This document shows positions 23,741 through 34,410 of a stretch of DNA of 64,000 nucleotides, one piece after another. The translations under genes and the position numbers were made by a program. The notes under the pieces were generated by a model, which saw nothing but the letters and a program-made list of their open reading frames with translations, was not told the origin of the DNA and ran no database searches. The stretch covers positions 1,520,669-1,584,668 of the forward strand of contig JARUPZ010000017.1 in NCBI GenBank assembly GCA_031213475.1. The letters are read 5' to 3'. The DNA is from Nereocystis luetkeana (Eukaryota > Sar > Phaeophyceae > Laminariales > Laminariaceae). Position 1 is the stretch's first letter, and the number at the start of each line of letters is the position of its first letter.

Positions 23741-23989
23741 TGCCAAGCGGCGTCGGTGACTGGTGTTGGAAGAGGCGGAAAACGTCACGGTCGTACGTCG
23801 TTTCACCGGTGACGACTGTGACATACCAGGTACTGCTTGGTTTCCGTCCAGATTTAGTTGTATATGTTGATTATACAGTATATGTTTGGAAACAAAGAGG
23901 AGCGATGTAATGTGCGGTTATGTTGTTGTTCTACAAATGCATGGACCGACGTTCGTTGCAGGGGCAGAAAGCCAATACTAATACTATCA

Positions 23990-24098
23990 AAGCAACCGGC
24001 CAAGGACTTTCACCCACCTTCACACATACATACACATCCCGTCCTTTTTGCACCCATGCCCAACCTCTGAATCACAGAATCCATTCCCCAAGATCACA
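23990..24098 (+). promoter_or_regulatory. Conserved leader upstream of exon A
   Basis: About 110 bp beginning AAGCAACCGGCCAAGGAC is almost unchanged at 45,503-45,617 apart from TA/CATA length differences, while sequence further upstream is much more diverged. It contains a short upstream ATG-stop (ATGCCCAACCTCTGA). It probably represents the 5' untranslated leader and core promoter of the A/B gene; that role is inferred from conservation only. Confidence 0.55.
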
Positions 24099-24465
24099 AT
24101 GGAGGTTAAGTTTGGAGAGATCGACGTGGACGACACCATCGTCAGCTTCAAATGGGAATCTCATGCATTGAAAAATCACCCGGGAAGGGCGATCGTTGAA
24201 TTCGACTGGAAGGATCAAGGATGGGGGAACCAGAAGGGGAACTTATCCCTCAGACTGATGTCGCCCGGCGGCGACGAGAAGGCCTCTCACAACCTCACAC
24301 CCAACATCTGCCCACACGCGTGGGAGCACATCAGAGTCGACCTGGAAAAGACGGCTCCAGTAATCGAGCAAGCAACGGAGGGCTGCTGGTACAAACTTGT
24401 AGCAGACGTCGGATCGGGTGGTGGATTCGAGCTGTACGTGCAGGATTTCGTCCTCAGCCTCGCTG
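24099..24465 (+). CDS. A/B gene, exon A: first WKDQG-motif domain
   Basis: Exon A starts at ATG 24,099 and codes for 122 residues plus one base. It ends at a consensus donor (CGCTG|GTGAGT, 24,465/24,466), intron phase 1. The domain looks like a compact beta-rich module: a short strand, FKWESHALKNHP, then VEFDWKDQGWGNQKG, RLM, ICPHAWEHIRVDLE, ATEGCWYKLVADVGSGGG and a final YVQDFVLSLAG. There is no signal peptide or membrane segment. Joined to exon B (28,007-28,410), the product would be 256 residues of two homologous domains. I do not recognise the family; a carbohydrate- or ligand-binding beta sandwich is only a guess. The start is preferred because the conserved leader abuts it. Exon A of copy 2 (45,618) is about 99% identical but frameshifted. 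Confidence 0.72.
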
Positions 24466-25149
24466 GTGAGTGTCGTCAGCAGTGTGTCAGTCTTTACGAA
24501 ACGTCTATCAATAATGAAACGAGGATGTGCCCATCGACGTCACCTCATACACTATGGACCTTGTCTCAGCCGACGGCCGCTAGAGGTCTTCCCGCATGGC
24601 GTCACGCTTTGCTCGCATATATATGCCGTGTACAAATTGCATGCTTGGCCTTGAAACGTACCCTGCGTAGATGTTCTCTTTCGCTGCAGTGCCGGCCTTT
24701 TCATAAGAACCCTAAAATCAGCCTCAGCCTGGCTTTGTTGGTCTGGGCGCCTGCGAAAGCACACTTCGCTACGATTAGCTTTCTCCTTGATTTTATTACC
24801 AAGAAGAGTTTTTCCATATTAAAATTAGTACTATAGCACAGCCTTGACCCCAGGCTAGCTACAGGAAGAGGCCAAATTGAATCAAGCTTCACTGACTAAT
24901 AGATTGATATATTATATACCTGGTATTATTGTCAAGTTGGCCTTCTTGTGAGCTACTTGCTCATGAGCGGGCCAGTACATCATCAGATATCGTTTGAAGG
25001 ACGAACCCCGAACACGCAGCATTAGGCTGGTGTTGGTTCAGACGTGTACGTGCATTTGGTGAATTTACAGATTTATTTATGGCGTGTTGTGGTTTACAGA
25101 ACAGACTATCTCCCTATAGCATGCGCAGCACACCACCTTGAACGGCGAA

Positions 25150-25205
25150 CGCATTTTCCTAAGATGTACACAGCAGACGAGCGGGAGGTCCAGGCAACCG
25201 AAAAT
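25150..25205 (+). other. Conserved island within the A/B intron
   Basis: The run GATGTACACAG.. GACGAGCGGGAGGTCC.GG CAACCGAAA is nearly identical at 46,572-46,622, while the flanks are visibly more diverged. One frame stays open in both copies (MYT.DEREV.ATE). In copy 2 the end reads GAAA|GTATGT, a good donor. It may be a small skipped or alternative exon or a regulatory element; copy 1 lacks the donor GT. Confidence 0.4.
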
Positions 25206-25797
25206 GTGTTCCGAGCACACCGCACTGCCGTGGGTGTATCTCTGAATGAGGAAGGAATAACCCCTACGACGTTGGAGTATCGTTACACTCTCGGGTCCAC
25301 TTCACATACAGGCCCTGCTGTTATGTTGTGGTGAGAAGTGTGGCGTTATTGAACGATGTCTGGATTTTTTGGTACAGTATCAATACACTTTTTTAAATCA
25401 CTTTTACTGTCCAGCCTTACTTGTGGAAGGTTTTACCCTCTACGAGCTTCTGGACAAAAGCCGTGTTCACAGGTGTCCACCCTTCCCCCCCCGGTACGTG
25501 CCTTTGTTTTTTGTCGCGCATAGGGTTCAGCATTCCCACTGCTCGTCGATTTTCATCTAATGTAGCTAACTCACGCTCTCGCGCTTTCCGCTAATCAATT
25601 TCGTTTTTGCAATAATATATACACGTAGAGTATTTTGGTATGAAACTATGAAATACGTCAGCTGTGAGTTCGACTGATTAACTTGTTGATACTCAACCTT
25701 GCAAGTTGCGTAATACATCTCGTCTATATCGCATTTTTTTTGGAATTTACAAATTGTATGATAAGCCGTTCGCGCGTACCAGGCATTCTATATGTGT

Positions 25798-27572
25798 CAG
25801 GGATCTTCACGGTTATCCGTCCGTGCACGGTGCGGTTTTCAAAAATCGGAAGTCCTACGGTGCGGTTCGGTTTTGTGATAAATCCTACGGTGCGGTTCGG
25901 TGCGGTTTTCAAAAATCGGAAATCCTACGGTGCGGTTCGGTACGGTTTTAGAAAATCGGATATCTTACGGTGCAGTTCGGTTTGGTGATATATCGTACGG
26001 TCCGGTTCGGTTCGGTTCGGTTCCCCGTTGAATCGGTTTGTCTACGGTGCGGGTCCAATCCCCGTGGGGAAAACCGTACAACACACGCTTTTCTCTACGG
26101 CGCACCGTATATATAAACCGTACTAAACCGCGGTTTCGTACGGTTCTCAGGCTTGTATCGGGGCACTACAACGAAAACCGCTGTTGTTGTTTCTCTTCGG
26201 TGCACCGTATGAATGAATCGTACAAAACCGCGGTTTCGTACGGTTTCTGACGCTTTTTCTCGGGGCTCTACGTAACGCAAGCGAGCGCTGCTGCACAAGC
26301 AAGCTCTGCTGTAAGCAAGCGCTGCCGCAAGCAAACGCTGTTGCAAGCAAGTGCTGCTGCAAGCAAGGGAGCCACTTCAAGCAAGAGCTGCTGCAAGCGC
26401 TGTTGTAGGCGCTGTTACTGCTTGCGGCTGCTGCTGCTGCTGCAAGCGCGCGCACCCTTCCTTGCTGCCACGCTCCTGTGATATTCGCCGCTCCGATCCC
26501 TTCTTGGGCAGAGAGGACAACGAAGAAGGGGGGCCGATATTCTCGTTGTGGCGGCGTTGCTTGCACAGCGAGTGTCGAGGAGCGCAATTTAGATTGCACG
26601 TCTGCCTGTTGGTGCTTGCTGCTGCTTACTGCTTCTGCAGCTTGCTGCTGCTGCCGTGCTGCAGGAAGGTACTGCTGCTTGCACGCCTTCTGTTCTGCTC
26701 GCTGGGTGCTGCAAAACTGCTGCCGCTGCTGCTAGTGTTTATTTGTCAAACATCAGAACCCAATATTTATTTAGCAATGTGTCGCCTCCGACTAATAGTC
26801 TATGCGTATGACGGAAGGCTTTCGCCTTTGACTATCTTTCTGACGGAAATCCTTGACACGCAAAAATATTATGCGCAGGCACTCTAATGTTTTTTTGATA
26901 ATTTCTTCAGTTTTTACAGATATCCTATTTTTTTCGGGCATTTTCTTATTTCCTATTTCCTATTTTCCGGGAGGTGTACTGCCGGAGACTCGGAGTATAC
27001 ATAATATATCAGAAATATATAAATATCAACAATGAACCTTAGACAATCAACCTGTTTTGGTTTTTAATCACAAAAATAATCAAAATATGAAATACCAGAA
27101 GATCAACCAAGCCAGCGGGAGCACTTTTGACACGAAACCGTGCAGAAACCGTCATGAGCCATGCGAAACCGTGACCCTATTGCACCGTTCCGCGGCCGAT
27201 GGAACGGCGGTTTTTCTACGGTTTCAAGTTAACCGCACCGTCAACTAACCGATTTAACGGTTTTTGGCGCCGTATCTTGACGCACACAGTGCGGTGCGGT
27301 TTGGATGGCATCCCTACGGTGCGGTTCGATGCGGCTTTAAGAGATCAGGGATCTTACGATGCGGTTCGGTGCGGTTTTCAGATATTGTGAATCCTACGGC
27401 GCGGTTCGGTGCTGTGATACATCCTACGGTGCGGTTCGGTGCGGTTTTCAGATGTTGGGAACCCTACAATGCGGTTCGGTGCGATTTTCCTATTATTTCG
27501 TAAAATCTCCGGTTAGAACCGCACCGAAAAAAAACCGATCCGATAGGAAAAACCGCACCGTAAAGAACCCTG
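25798..27572. mobile_element. hAT-like non-autonomous transposon, 1.8 kb
   Basis: Ends CAGGGATCTTCACGG (25,798) and complement CAGGGTTCTTTACGG (ending 27,572) form imperfect terminal inverted repeats with the CAGGG start common in hAT elements. Flanking 8-bp sequences ATATGTGT and ATGTGTGT differ by one base, as for an aged hAT target duplication. Both subterminal regions are packed with direct and inverted CGGTGCGGTTCGG repeats (about 25,825-26,260 and 27,130-27,560), the usual arrangement of transposase binding sites in hAT elements. The interior has a CTGCAAGCAAG minisatellite (26,275-26,460) and no transposase. Absent from copy 2. Confidence 0.88.
26275..26460. repeat. GCTGCAAGCAAG-type minisatellite
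   Basis: Imperfect short units built on GCTGCAAGCAAGCGCTG lie inside the hAT-like element. They create long but meaningless open frames. Confidence 0.8.
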
Positions 27573-28006
27573 ATGTGTGTTTCCTTGTCAAGGATATAGG
27601 CCTGCCAGTGACTCTCCAGTATTTGTATAATTTATTAACTTACTGACGATACACCTTTACCTAGTTCCGAGGAAATGCGAAGCCACACTATTACGGGGGA
27701 ACACATCGCACCGATAAGGTGTCTAAACATATACTCCAGGGGCATACCTGGTTTCTGGGTCTATCGTGGGTTTGTTGCATCAATAATAAATAGATGCGCC
27801 CCTGAAATATGCTCTTTTTAGCGGAGGAGAACATGATAATCGGAACCAGACAGGGTTTCTAAGCACACGGTGATACCTGTTATTTGGGTCCATCGTGAGT
27901 CCTGGTGACTATGTATTCCTCCGCGTGAAACAGAGCGAGCGGAGCCACGAGTTCCCCCGAACATTCGTCTGAACCTATCCGCACTTGCCTGCGCCCTCAA
28001 CGACAG

Positions 28007-28410
28007 GATCCAACTTCAAGAACATGGAGCTCACGATTGGACACGCCTTCCTCGTCGCCGGGAGATCTCAGATAAAGTGGAACTATGACGGCCTGAAAAA
28101 GAAGCCGTCTTCCGGAAACATTGAGTTCAGGTGGAAGGATCAGGGATATGGGAATCAGAGGGGAAAGGTATACCTGAAGCTGATGGAAAATGACGGCTCA
28201 GAGAAGTACTCGTTCACTGTCACAGACGGCCTCTCCCCCCACGACTGGGAGCTCGTGACTGTCAACCTGGAAGCATCGAATCCCCTGATCGCCCAAGCAA
28301 CGGTCGGATGCATGTACTACCTCACGGCCGACGAAGGAAATGGTAAAGGCCACGAGGTCCACGTGAAGGACTGCGTCCTGCGCCTTGCTGGTGAGAAGCT
28401 GCGTGTATAG
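28007..28410 (+). CDS. A/B gene, exon B: second WKDQG-motif domain
   Basis: The exon begins after acceptor ...CGACAG at phase 1 and ends with TAG at 28,408-28,410. It codes for about 133 residues homologous to exon A: IKWNYDGLKKKP, then IEFRWKDQGYGNQRG, KLM, LSPHDWELVTVNLE, ATVGCMYYLTADEG, HVKDCVLRLAG, and a short EKLRV tail. Roughly 40% of positions match exon A by eye, so the gene arose by internal exon duplication. A GTGAGA after LRLA resembles a donor, but the TAG twelve bases on is kept in both copies, so B is taken as the last exon. In copy 2 (47,533-47,940) it is about 97% identical but carries a 4-bp insertion. The function is unknown; one exon per domain and matching phases suggest a repeat-domain family. 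Confidence 0.72.
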
Positions 28411-28496
28411 GGGGTGCGCTATAACAAGCGGATCAAACCACGTACAGAGTAGAGAGTGTTCACCAGCAGATCGTGTTACTAACCCATGGAGTAAGG

Positions 28497-28900
28497 GCTA
28501 TACTCGGATTGGTCGGGCGAGGCGGCGCGCATATGTCGGTTCTTGGGTCGTGCATTCGCTCGGCATTTGTCATGGGCTTTATTCAAATATTACACAGCTG
28601 CTGTTGTACTTTCCTCTACTAGTAGTAAAGTGCCCTAGAAGGGGGTAAACACGTAATTTATTGATTACTTCATTCAGACCAGTAGAAAATTGTGTAAGGC
28701 TATACTCGGATTGGTCGGGCGAGGCGGCGCGCATATGTCGGTTCTTGGGTCGTGCATTCGCTCGGCATTTGTCATGGGCTTTATTCAAATATTACACAGC
28801 TGCTGTTGTACTTTCCTCTACTAGTAGTAAAGTGCCCTAGAAGGGGGTAAACACGTAATTTATTGATTACTTCATTCAGACCAGTAGAAAATTGTGTAAC
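28497..28900. repeat. Perfect 202-bp tandem duplication
   Basis: The block starting GGCTATACTCGGATTGG (28,497) is repeated from 28,699 with no difference that I can find. Copy 2 of the large duplication has one diverged unit (about 48,048-48,285), so this local doubling is recent. Confidence 0.95.
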
Positions 28901-29393
28901 ATACGAGCCTTCGTGTACAGGACTTTCTATGGTTTCGTCTGTTGTCATGCCCAGCTGTCAGGACTGTACTATAATCCTGCAATGTGTTGTGACGTGAATT
29001 TTGTTTGACGGCCAGTGCCAAACAATCCGCCAATGGGTTGCTGATGTGGGATAAATGCTTGCTGACGTGAGATGACTAGTATCGTGTGTCAGATTGGTGT
29101 GCTTCCGCCAGACTATTGGTTGCAGATATTTAATGACTACTTGAATACATCAGATTGGTGCAGGGGTGGTGTTTGACACCTCCGGTTTTGTGCAGGTTTG
29201 TCGGTGTATAAGTATACCCTCTTCTACGTTTTGCTATTTTTTACTCCTATCTGCGAGTTTTTTGTTGCATCATTGCTCCCTCTCCTTCCAATTTCTTGAC
29301 TTACACCCGCCGTTACAAAACAGGCATCCCGACCTCCTCCCCGCCATGGTACGCCCCTTGTTTTGTTTTTGGCGAGGGGCGTTGCTGCGTTCT

Positions 29394-29632
29394 ACAGAGG
29401 TGGCACATTTCCGCTAAAGTGTTTTCTGAATGACAGACTTCCTTGACCCAAAATCGTAGGAATGTCAATCTTGTTTCGAAAAAAACTTTTTGGTATCCTT
29501 GGGTCATGGGATTTTTCATCGGGATGCGATTTGATTTTTGCTTATTTTCGGGCGAGGAATGAAGCTCCTTAAGTGAGAAGCCTCAGAAAATCCGGGGTGA
29601 ATCTCTATCGTAGAACGCTTCCGTTAAGCATT
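29394..29632. repeat. Dispersed ~240-bp repeat
   Basis: AGAGGTGGCACATTTCCGCT ... ATCTCTATCGTAGAACGC matches 43,257-43,500 in the same orientation. The corresponding site in copy 2 (about 48,785-48,805) lacks it, so it is an inserted repeat of unknown class. A partial relative lies at 20,660-20,715. Confidence 0.75.
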
Positions 29633-29683
29633 TCTTCCCTCGTCAGCTTGTGTCGAGCTGCGTACATGCATTGTAGTCCATCG

Positions 29684-30048
29684 GTCGCCCCGGTGGTTCA
29701 AGTGGTTAACCTCGAATTCTACTTGTTTGAGTCCTGGGTTCGAGCCCTAGGAGGGTCGGACATTGACTTTATTTGCAAAAATAAAAAAAAAATTAAAAAA
29801 AAAACAAAAAAGGGATTCAATTGTTGAGAGCGCCTTGCAGCGTGGGTAGGCACAATTCGATGCGAGTCGACGAGGGAAGAAAAGGCTGAAATCTTCTCGC
29901 GATAAAAATAAAGGCACGTACCGTAGCGGGAAGGGGGGAGAAGAGCCTGCTATGTGACCCCGGATCTGAGTTACGAGTTGGAAGGAGAGAGAGAAGAAGA
30001 TGTGCGAAGATAATGAATGGGATGGAAAAAAAAAAAAAAAAAAAAAAA
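29684..30048 (+). mobile_element. tRNA-derived SINE
   Basis: The tRNA-like head has an A box TGGTTCAAGTGGTTAA (29,694) and a B box GGTTCGAGCCC (29,737), the internal RNA polymerase III promoter. A ~230-bp unrelated body and a run of about 23 A follow. The copy 2 site (about 48,835, CACGCTGGGCGTG) is empty, which shows insertion after the duplication. I see no clear target duplication. It shares head and body with the element at 37,061. Confidence 0.92.
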
Positions 30049-30299
30049 CGCTGGGCGTGTCCTGCGGGGGCTCGAACTCGCGAGTTCGACGGCAATAGTT
30101 CCGAGATACCTTAACGCTTTACTCCGCACGGATACTCGGCTATGGATAAGGTTCATGCTCCAATTCAAGTATAACTGCTGTTTCCGTTTTCTGTGCTCCT
30201 TGCTTTTGTTCGCACCCACCGTCTCTGTCCGAAACACATCCCGTTTAGTTTAAAGCTCTACCTCCTGATCAAGACGCGACACCGGGAGACATATGAGAA

Positions 30300-31360
30300 G
30301 AACTGGGGGGAGAAGCGACGCTGTTCGAATGCTGTCGCGATTCTGCATGAGTGTTCTTAGTAAGATAGTGTTTTTCCAAGGTGCCGGTCGAACGGTTCGA
30401 TATCATGTTGCAGAACACGCACGCCGATTCGTTTGCGGAAGCGTGTGGTGTAGTGGTCGCTGGAAGCTTTTCTATGCCTCAAATATGTGAAGCTAGCTGT
30501 CCTTTGAGGCCTGGGCTCTCGAGTTTGAGCGTAACGTGGCTTGCAACCCAGACATGACCAGGCGTTGTGAGTGTAGTACGGGCAATACCAAAGGTAACGC
30601 GCAGAACGCAGAGAGGTTCAGTGAAATACTGAAGTTTGTTTACTCCATTATTACAGTAGTACGTTGAGGGAACGACAGATATGCCACCGCTTTCCAGAGG
30701 TTAGAGGATTGATGGGTGCATTGTTCACGAACGTCTGTGTGGAGGAAGCACGGCGGTGCTGGTCTTGACGGTTTTCAGCATCCGGAAGGTGCAACGCTTT
30801 TCACTACGCACACAGGACGGGTTCGCTACAACGGCGGATTCCATCGTAGAACAAGTATTTTCCAAGTTGTGTTTGGTGTTTCATGATGCCGGCGTAAGGT
30901 CACAGCAGTGGGCACCGTTGTTCGAAGATCGTGAGAGTGACATGTAACTCGGGGCATAACCCAGTTACCTCCTCCAACGGCAAGTACATCGACGCACGCC
31001 CACTGCTACCCGAGAGAGCTGGTTGTGAGGGGAGTGGTCGGAATTGCGCCTAGTGGGTTTGTGTGCGGTTGAAGAAAGAAGCCGATTCAGTTTCCCATAA
31101 ATGTTGTCATGAGTATAAGACGATCGTGGCATAGGATTGCTTGGTGCGGCGGGGGGGTATACCTACCTTGGATTCGAAAGGGAGGAACATAGCTGAAGTG
31201 AAAGGGGTCCTCTTTTGATTGGAAATTGTTCTAGGGTGACCGAGAACATAGTCATCGGGGGAAGCAATCCTTATCACAGCCAGAGCGAGAAGATTAAGGC
31301 GTAACAGATGGATAATCCGAGCACCTGACCTAATATTTGCCGATTTATTATATGTATATG
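30300..31360. other. Duplicated non-coding segment
   Basis: Matches 49,080-50,080. No open frame is conserved between the copies. A degenerate tRNA-like stretch (GTGTGGTGTAGTGGTCGC, near 30,445) is present but too decayed to call. Confidence 0.5.
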
Positions 31361-31369
31361 TATAATATG

Positions 31370-34300
31370 CACTTTTTGTTGTATTGGCGTGCTGCTCTCC
31401 CGTGGTCGAGGGTAGCACGCCTAGGGGGCAAGCAAGGGGGGCGTGGGTACATTGCGACGCATGTCTGGATCCCGACCGAGCACCGTGTCGGTGCTCGAGG
31501 CATTGAACCTCGCTGAGCTGGTTCTAAAAAACAAGGGATCGCTTTAGGTGACATAGAGAACCCTCTTTTTTGTTTTATGACGTAAATAGCCCGAAACCCT
31601 CGATCACTCCTTCATCTGTACATATATATGTTTTCAACCCCAGCAGAAGAAGAAGCAGTTGCAGCAGGTATACAGCAACGATAGCAGTACACATCTGTCG
31701 CCCGTCGCATTTGTTGCACCAAGCCCTTTCACGGGTGGTGTACACCTAGCACCGAGCACGTACGTGACCACAAACTACCTCCCTCAGTCCGCCTATACCT
31801 GGGACACATTTGACACCAGGTACCAAGGTGTTGGTGTCATACCTTGCTAGTTGTCCAGTGGTACGCTCTCAACAGCAGGTAGTCACAACGGGCGAGAGAC
31901 ACAGAGCCAGACCCATAATGCCTCCCGTCTTGCCGTACAGCCCCCTGTCTCGGTGCAGCACCGCGCACAGTCCTCACTCCCCGACTGCTGATATGACGAG
32001 CTGCGTGTACGTTCAAAAACGAAGACATTTATTTTTCTAGGATATTTTTCTCTGCGTTGAAAATGTCAAATCTCAACATTTTTAATTCCCCCGCCTTTTT
32101 CCTTTCTTGTTTTTTATCAACCTCAACAGCAGCAGCTGCAGGTACAGCAGCAACAAAACACATCTGTCGAGTGTCAAGAGCCATATATGTTTCACCTAGC
32201 TCTTTCACGTACACCACGCACCTTACACCGAGCGCGTACGTGACAACACACCTCATACAAAGCACGTACGTGACCACGAAATTGCCTCCCTCGGTCCGTC
32301 TACCTGGGGGGAATTGGTACCAGATATCTACAGCGGTGTTCATGTAGGTATCATACCTAATAAAAGCAAGTCGCCCAGTCGCACGCTCTCTCACCAGCAG
32401 GTAATCGCACCGGTGGGCAAGAGCCACAGAGTCAGGCCCATTCTGCCCATCTCTCTCTACCCCTCCTGTCTCCGCGTGCACCTGGTATAGTAGTAGTACT
32501 GGTAATAGCAAGTATAGTAGTGCTGTCGTTGCCGCGAGTCTGCTGCTGTAACCATGCGTATATTATACTGTTTTTGACATTAATTTAAAGGTGGAAAACA
32601 CTTTCCAGGACAAATGCTCACGTTGTTTTCATGATGCCCTCAATCGTATGTAGACCGGTTGCGGCCTGTTGGTGTCAATAGTGATAATAAGAGTTCTACT
32701 GCTGTTGCCACGAGTCAGCTGCTGTTGCCGCGAGTATCTATTTAACAGTCGTTACTTTGTTTTCACGACAAATAGATGTAATAATTTTTTTATCGTGCCC
32801 CAACCGTACGTATACCTGTACCTGTATATGAACAATTACCGAGAAGCTGCTTCCAACTATTAATAATATTGTTTTTGTTTTTTGTTTTCTGGCCTTTCTG
32901 TATTATTGACGCTGTTTTTGACACGTAGGTATTGAATTCTGAAGTAGTAGCTGGTATAGTATAAAATACTAGTAGTTGTAGATGTGGTATTATATTGATA
33001 TTAATATTACGGGGAACCATAGTTAATAGGACCTATGGTATACATAAAAACCTATCTAATTAACAATTTTTACTAACTATATTTGGTCCTATTAACTATG
33101 GTCCCCCGTAATAGTAGCCCAAGTTATTGACTTCATGCTGCTTCCACAGTATGAATGCCTGCCGAATAGCAGTAGTAGCACTGTACTACAAGTAGTAGCA
33201 ATAGTCGTCGTCGCTGTGGTGTCCACTATAGCTGTTGTTGCCGTCTGCATGCTGCTTCTACCTGGCCAATAGCACTAGATGCCCTCAACCGTATATCATC
33301 CGTAGCTGTACACTTCACTTACAAAATCCTAGTAGTAACCGTAGTGGTATAGTATTTGGTAGCGTGCATGCTGCTTCTACCTTCAACACATACTGCACAT
33401 CTATCTGCGAAGCAGTGGTAATGGTGTTTATTAAGAGTAACAGTACAGTAGTCATGACCCCAACCCAGGATGATACCGCATGCATGCTGCGTAGCCGTTA
33501 TCTGAAACTTAGTACTAGAATAGCAGTAGTAGTACTCGTAGTAGGTAGTCAAGGGATAGCCTCGGTGAGGGGGGATATGGGAATTGAAAAACCCCTACGA
33601 GGCCATGGGCACGTACGTGCAGAAGAACAAGAACGAATTTGAATAGTATTACACGATCCTGAACATGAGGGTCCGGTGTTGAAAGAGGGCGAGGGGGGAG
33701 AGGAAGAGGACACGAAGAGAAGAACAAGCGAAGTGAAGTGAGAGGGGTGGGCACCTCTCTAGTCTCCTCCCTTGTTTGTCCCAACGCCAGATACTTGACA
33801 CAGCGAGGTGCATACGCATCACACAGTTAGTTGCACGATTACATAATCTCACTGCAGTATTACTGTAGTGTATTTCTTGATGCTGTCTACCTGTACCGCA
33901 TCTACGTACTTCTGGCAGTGGTGTACCCGGTATAGTGTAACAGTATAGGTTGTCATGCCCCAATCCATGGCACCGCGTGGATTTTTGACCTCGCTGTTTA
34001 CCATGGGCTTGTCTTTATTGTATGAGCGATTGGTCATGCTATAGCAGTAGTACTTAGTAGAATAGATAGTAGTCGTAGTATTCATAGTATAGTGCACCAG
34101 CTAGTATTTAGTAGAGTGCATGCCCCTTCTACCTGTACTGCTGTACATCTGCGTAGTAACAGCACAGCAGTCAATCCATGGTGGCGCGTGCATGTATTAA
34201 TAGTAGTGTAGCTTTCACCACAGAAAGAGTAGTACTCAGTCCCTGCTGACTACTATTAATAATATTACTCTTCCCTTCAAGCTATACACCAACCCATGCA

Positions 34301-34410
34301 TGGATCACGTTTCCGCCACGAACAGCTACAACACGCGTGTTACCTGTTACTCCCTTTTCGCCTTGCGTCGCTCCCAGAGTTTTCCGTTACCTACATACAT
34401 GCCGAAGGGA
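31370..34410. repeat. Satellite-like array specific to copy 1
   Basis: About 3 kb absent from copy 2. Two diverged ~330-bp units (31,670-31,985 and 32,140-32,475) share CACATCTGTCG, ACGTACGTGACCAC and CACAGAGYCAG. From 32,510 to 34,200 repeated blocks of roughly 150-250 bp share GCATGCTGCTTCTACC, CTGTTGCCGCGAG and CCAACCGTA elements with many GTAGTAGTA runs. No coding potential is recognised. Confidence 0.65.
33007..33111. mobile_element. TA-MITE copy 3
   Basis: 105 bp with ends TTACGGGGAACC and GGTCCCCCGTAA, TA on both sides (33,005-33,006 and 33,112-33,113). It sits inside the satellite-like array. Confidence 0.92.

Larger units (their letters stand above)
24466..28006 (+). other. Phase-1 intron of the A/B gene (inferred)
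   Basis: Donor GTGAGT at 24,466 and acceptor CGACAG ending at 28,006 would join the domains in frame (G|GA gives glycine). About 3.5 kb long, it hosts a hAT-like insertion and a short highly conserved island at 25,150-25,205. In copy 2 the equivalent donor and a GGCAG acceptor (47,532) give the same phase. The splice is inferred; an extra small exon inside cannot be ruled out. Confidence 0.6.

Noticed and set aside
26351-26887. 178-codon cysteine/leucine-rich open frame
   Set aside because: It is produced by the GCTGCAAGCAAG minisatellite inside the hAT-like element and has no conserved counterpart.
28388-28396. Splice donor after exon B (GTGAGA)
   Set aside because: Possible, but the TAG twelve bases later is kept in both copies and no downstream homologous exon is visible, so exon B is taken as terminal.
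29684-29760. Possible tRNA gene
   Set aside because: A and B boxes are present, but the acceptor stem does not pair well, no CCA context is seen, and the sequence is the head of a repeated SINE.
32029-32511. 160-codon open frame on the minus strand
   Set aside because: It lies in the satellite-like array, is not shared by the related unit at 31,670-31,985, and has no known motif.
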